From the NCBI GenBank assembly GCA_036782715.1, contig DAIPYN010000020.1, positions 1 to 30,836 of the forward strand: a DNA stretch of 30,836 nt. The letters run 5' to 3'. The notes below the pieces were generated by a model that made no database searches, was not told the origin of the DNA, and saw nothing but the letters and a program-made list of their open reading frames with translations. Each line of letters opens with the position of its first letter. Within the stretch, counting starts at the first letter, position 1. Shown in pieces: positions 30,752 to 30,836 of this stretch. The stretch comes from UBA3478 sp036782715. Lineage in GTDB: Bacteria; Bacteroidota; Bacteroidia; Flavobacteriales; Flavobacteriaceae. A program made the position numbers and the translations under genes.

Positions 30752-30836
30752 TGAGCAGCGAGGTGGTGTGCTGGCCCCGATGGCGCGCGAATAGGTGATT
30801 AAGCTCCAGTGGAGCTTAAAAGTGAGCGGCGAGATG
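30733..30836 (+). repeat. Terminal tandem repeat, copy 2 (104 bases, runs to window end)
   Basis: Second copy of the repeat, 156 bases after the first. It stops exactly at the last base of the window, so the array very probably continues beyond it. Confidence 0.95.

Noticed and set aside
30577..30836. CRISPR array
   Set aside because: The whole period repeats, including what would be spacers; no short repeats separated by unique sequences and no cas genes are seen.

Overview
The window looks like a chromosomal piece of a free-living, probably marine, member of the Flavobacteriales (Bacteroidota). The evidence is the gene content and order (ribosomal protein cluster, then rpoA-rplQ-carA-eno-gltA), Bacteroidota-type -7 elements (TAnnTTTG), near absence of Shine-Dalgarno sequences, a flavobacterial-style proteorhodopsin with Met at the spectral-tuning position, and the low-to-moderate G+C. 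No closer placement is possible by eye.

Positions 1-13568 are one long plus-strand block of translation and transcription genes in the classical S10-spc-alpha order: rplC, rplD, rplW, rplB, rpsS, rplV, rpsC, rplP, rpmC, rpsQ, rplN, rplX, rplE, rpsN, rpsH, rplF, rplR, rpsE, rpmD, rplO, secY, infA, rpmJ, rpsM, rpsK, rpsD, rpoA, rplQ. It is closed by a terminator. Two places in it can fold into RNA structure: a hairpin with a T-run just before rplC at the window edge, and a bulged hairpin in the rpsK-rpsD gap, which may be an S4 control site. Next come carA and eno (probably co-transcribed, strong terminator), gltA with its own promoter, a minus-strand conserved hypothetical, and argS.

Positions 19783-21517 carry a light-energy module between housekeeping genes: a proton-pumping proteorhodopsin on the minus strand and, divergent from it, a Brp/Blh-type beta-carotene 15,15'-dioxygenase that would make its retinal. 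The beta-carotene synthesis genes are not in the window. ffh (signal recognition particle) and folD follow as a pair.

Positions 23775-30595 hold smaller accessory or maintenance genes. A minus-strand four-gene run encodes a YkgJ-type cysteine-cluster protein, a lipoprotein of unknown function, an alpha/beta hydrolase and a VOC-fold protein. Divergent from it is a SAM methyltransferase that converges on queE (queuosine pathway). A NamZ/DUF1343 exo-muramidase overlaps head-to-head with a LolC/E-like (FtsX-type) permease, which overlaps an aldose 1-epimerase-like gene.

The last 260 bases are the least explained part. A G+C-rich, 156-base-period tandem repeat begins inside the last codons of the epimerase-like gene and runs off the window. 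Each period is two related sub-units, each ending in a palindrome whose stem sequence differs while its pairing is kept. There is no gene-free stretch longer than 300 bases, and I saw no tRNA, rRNA, insertion sequence or CRISPR array.
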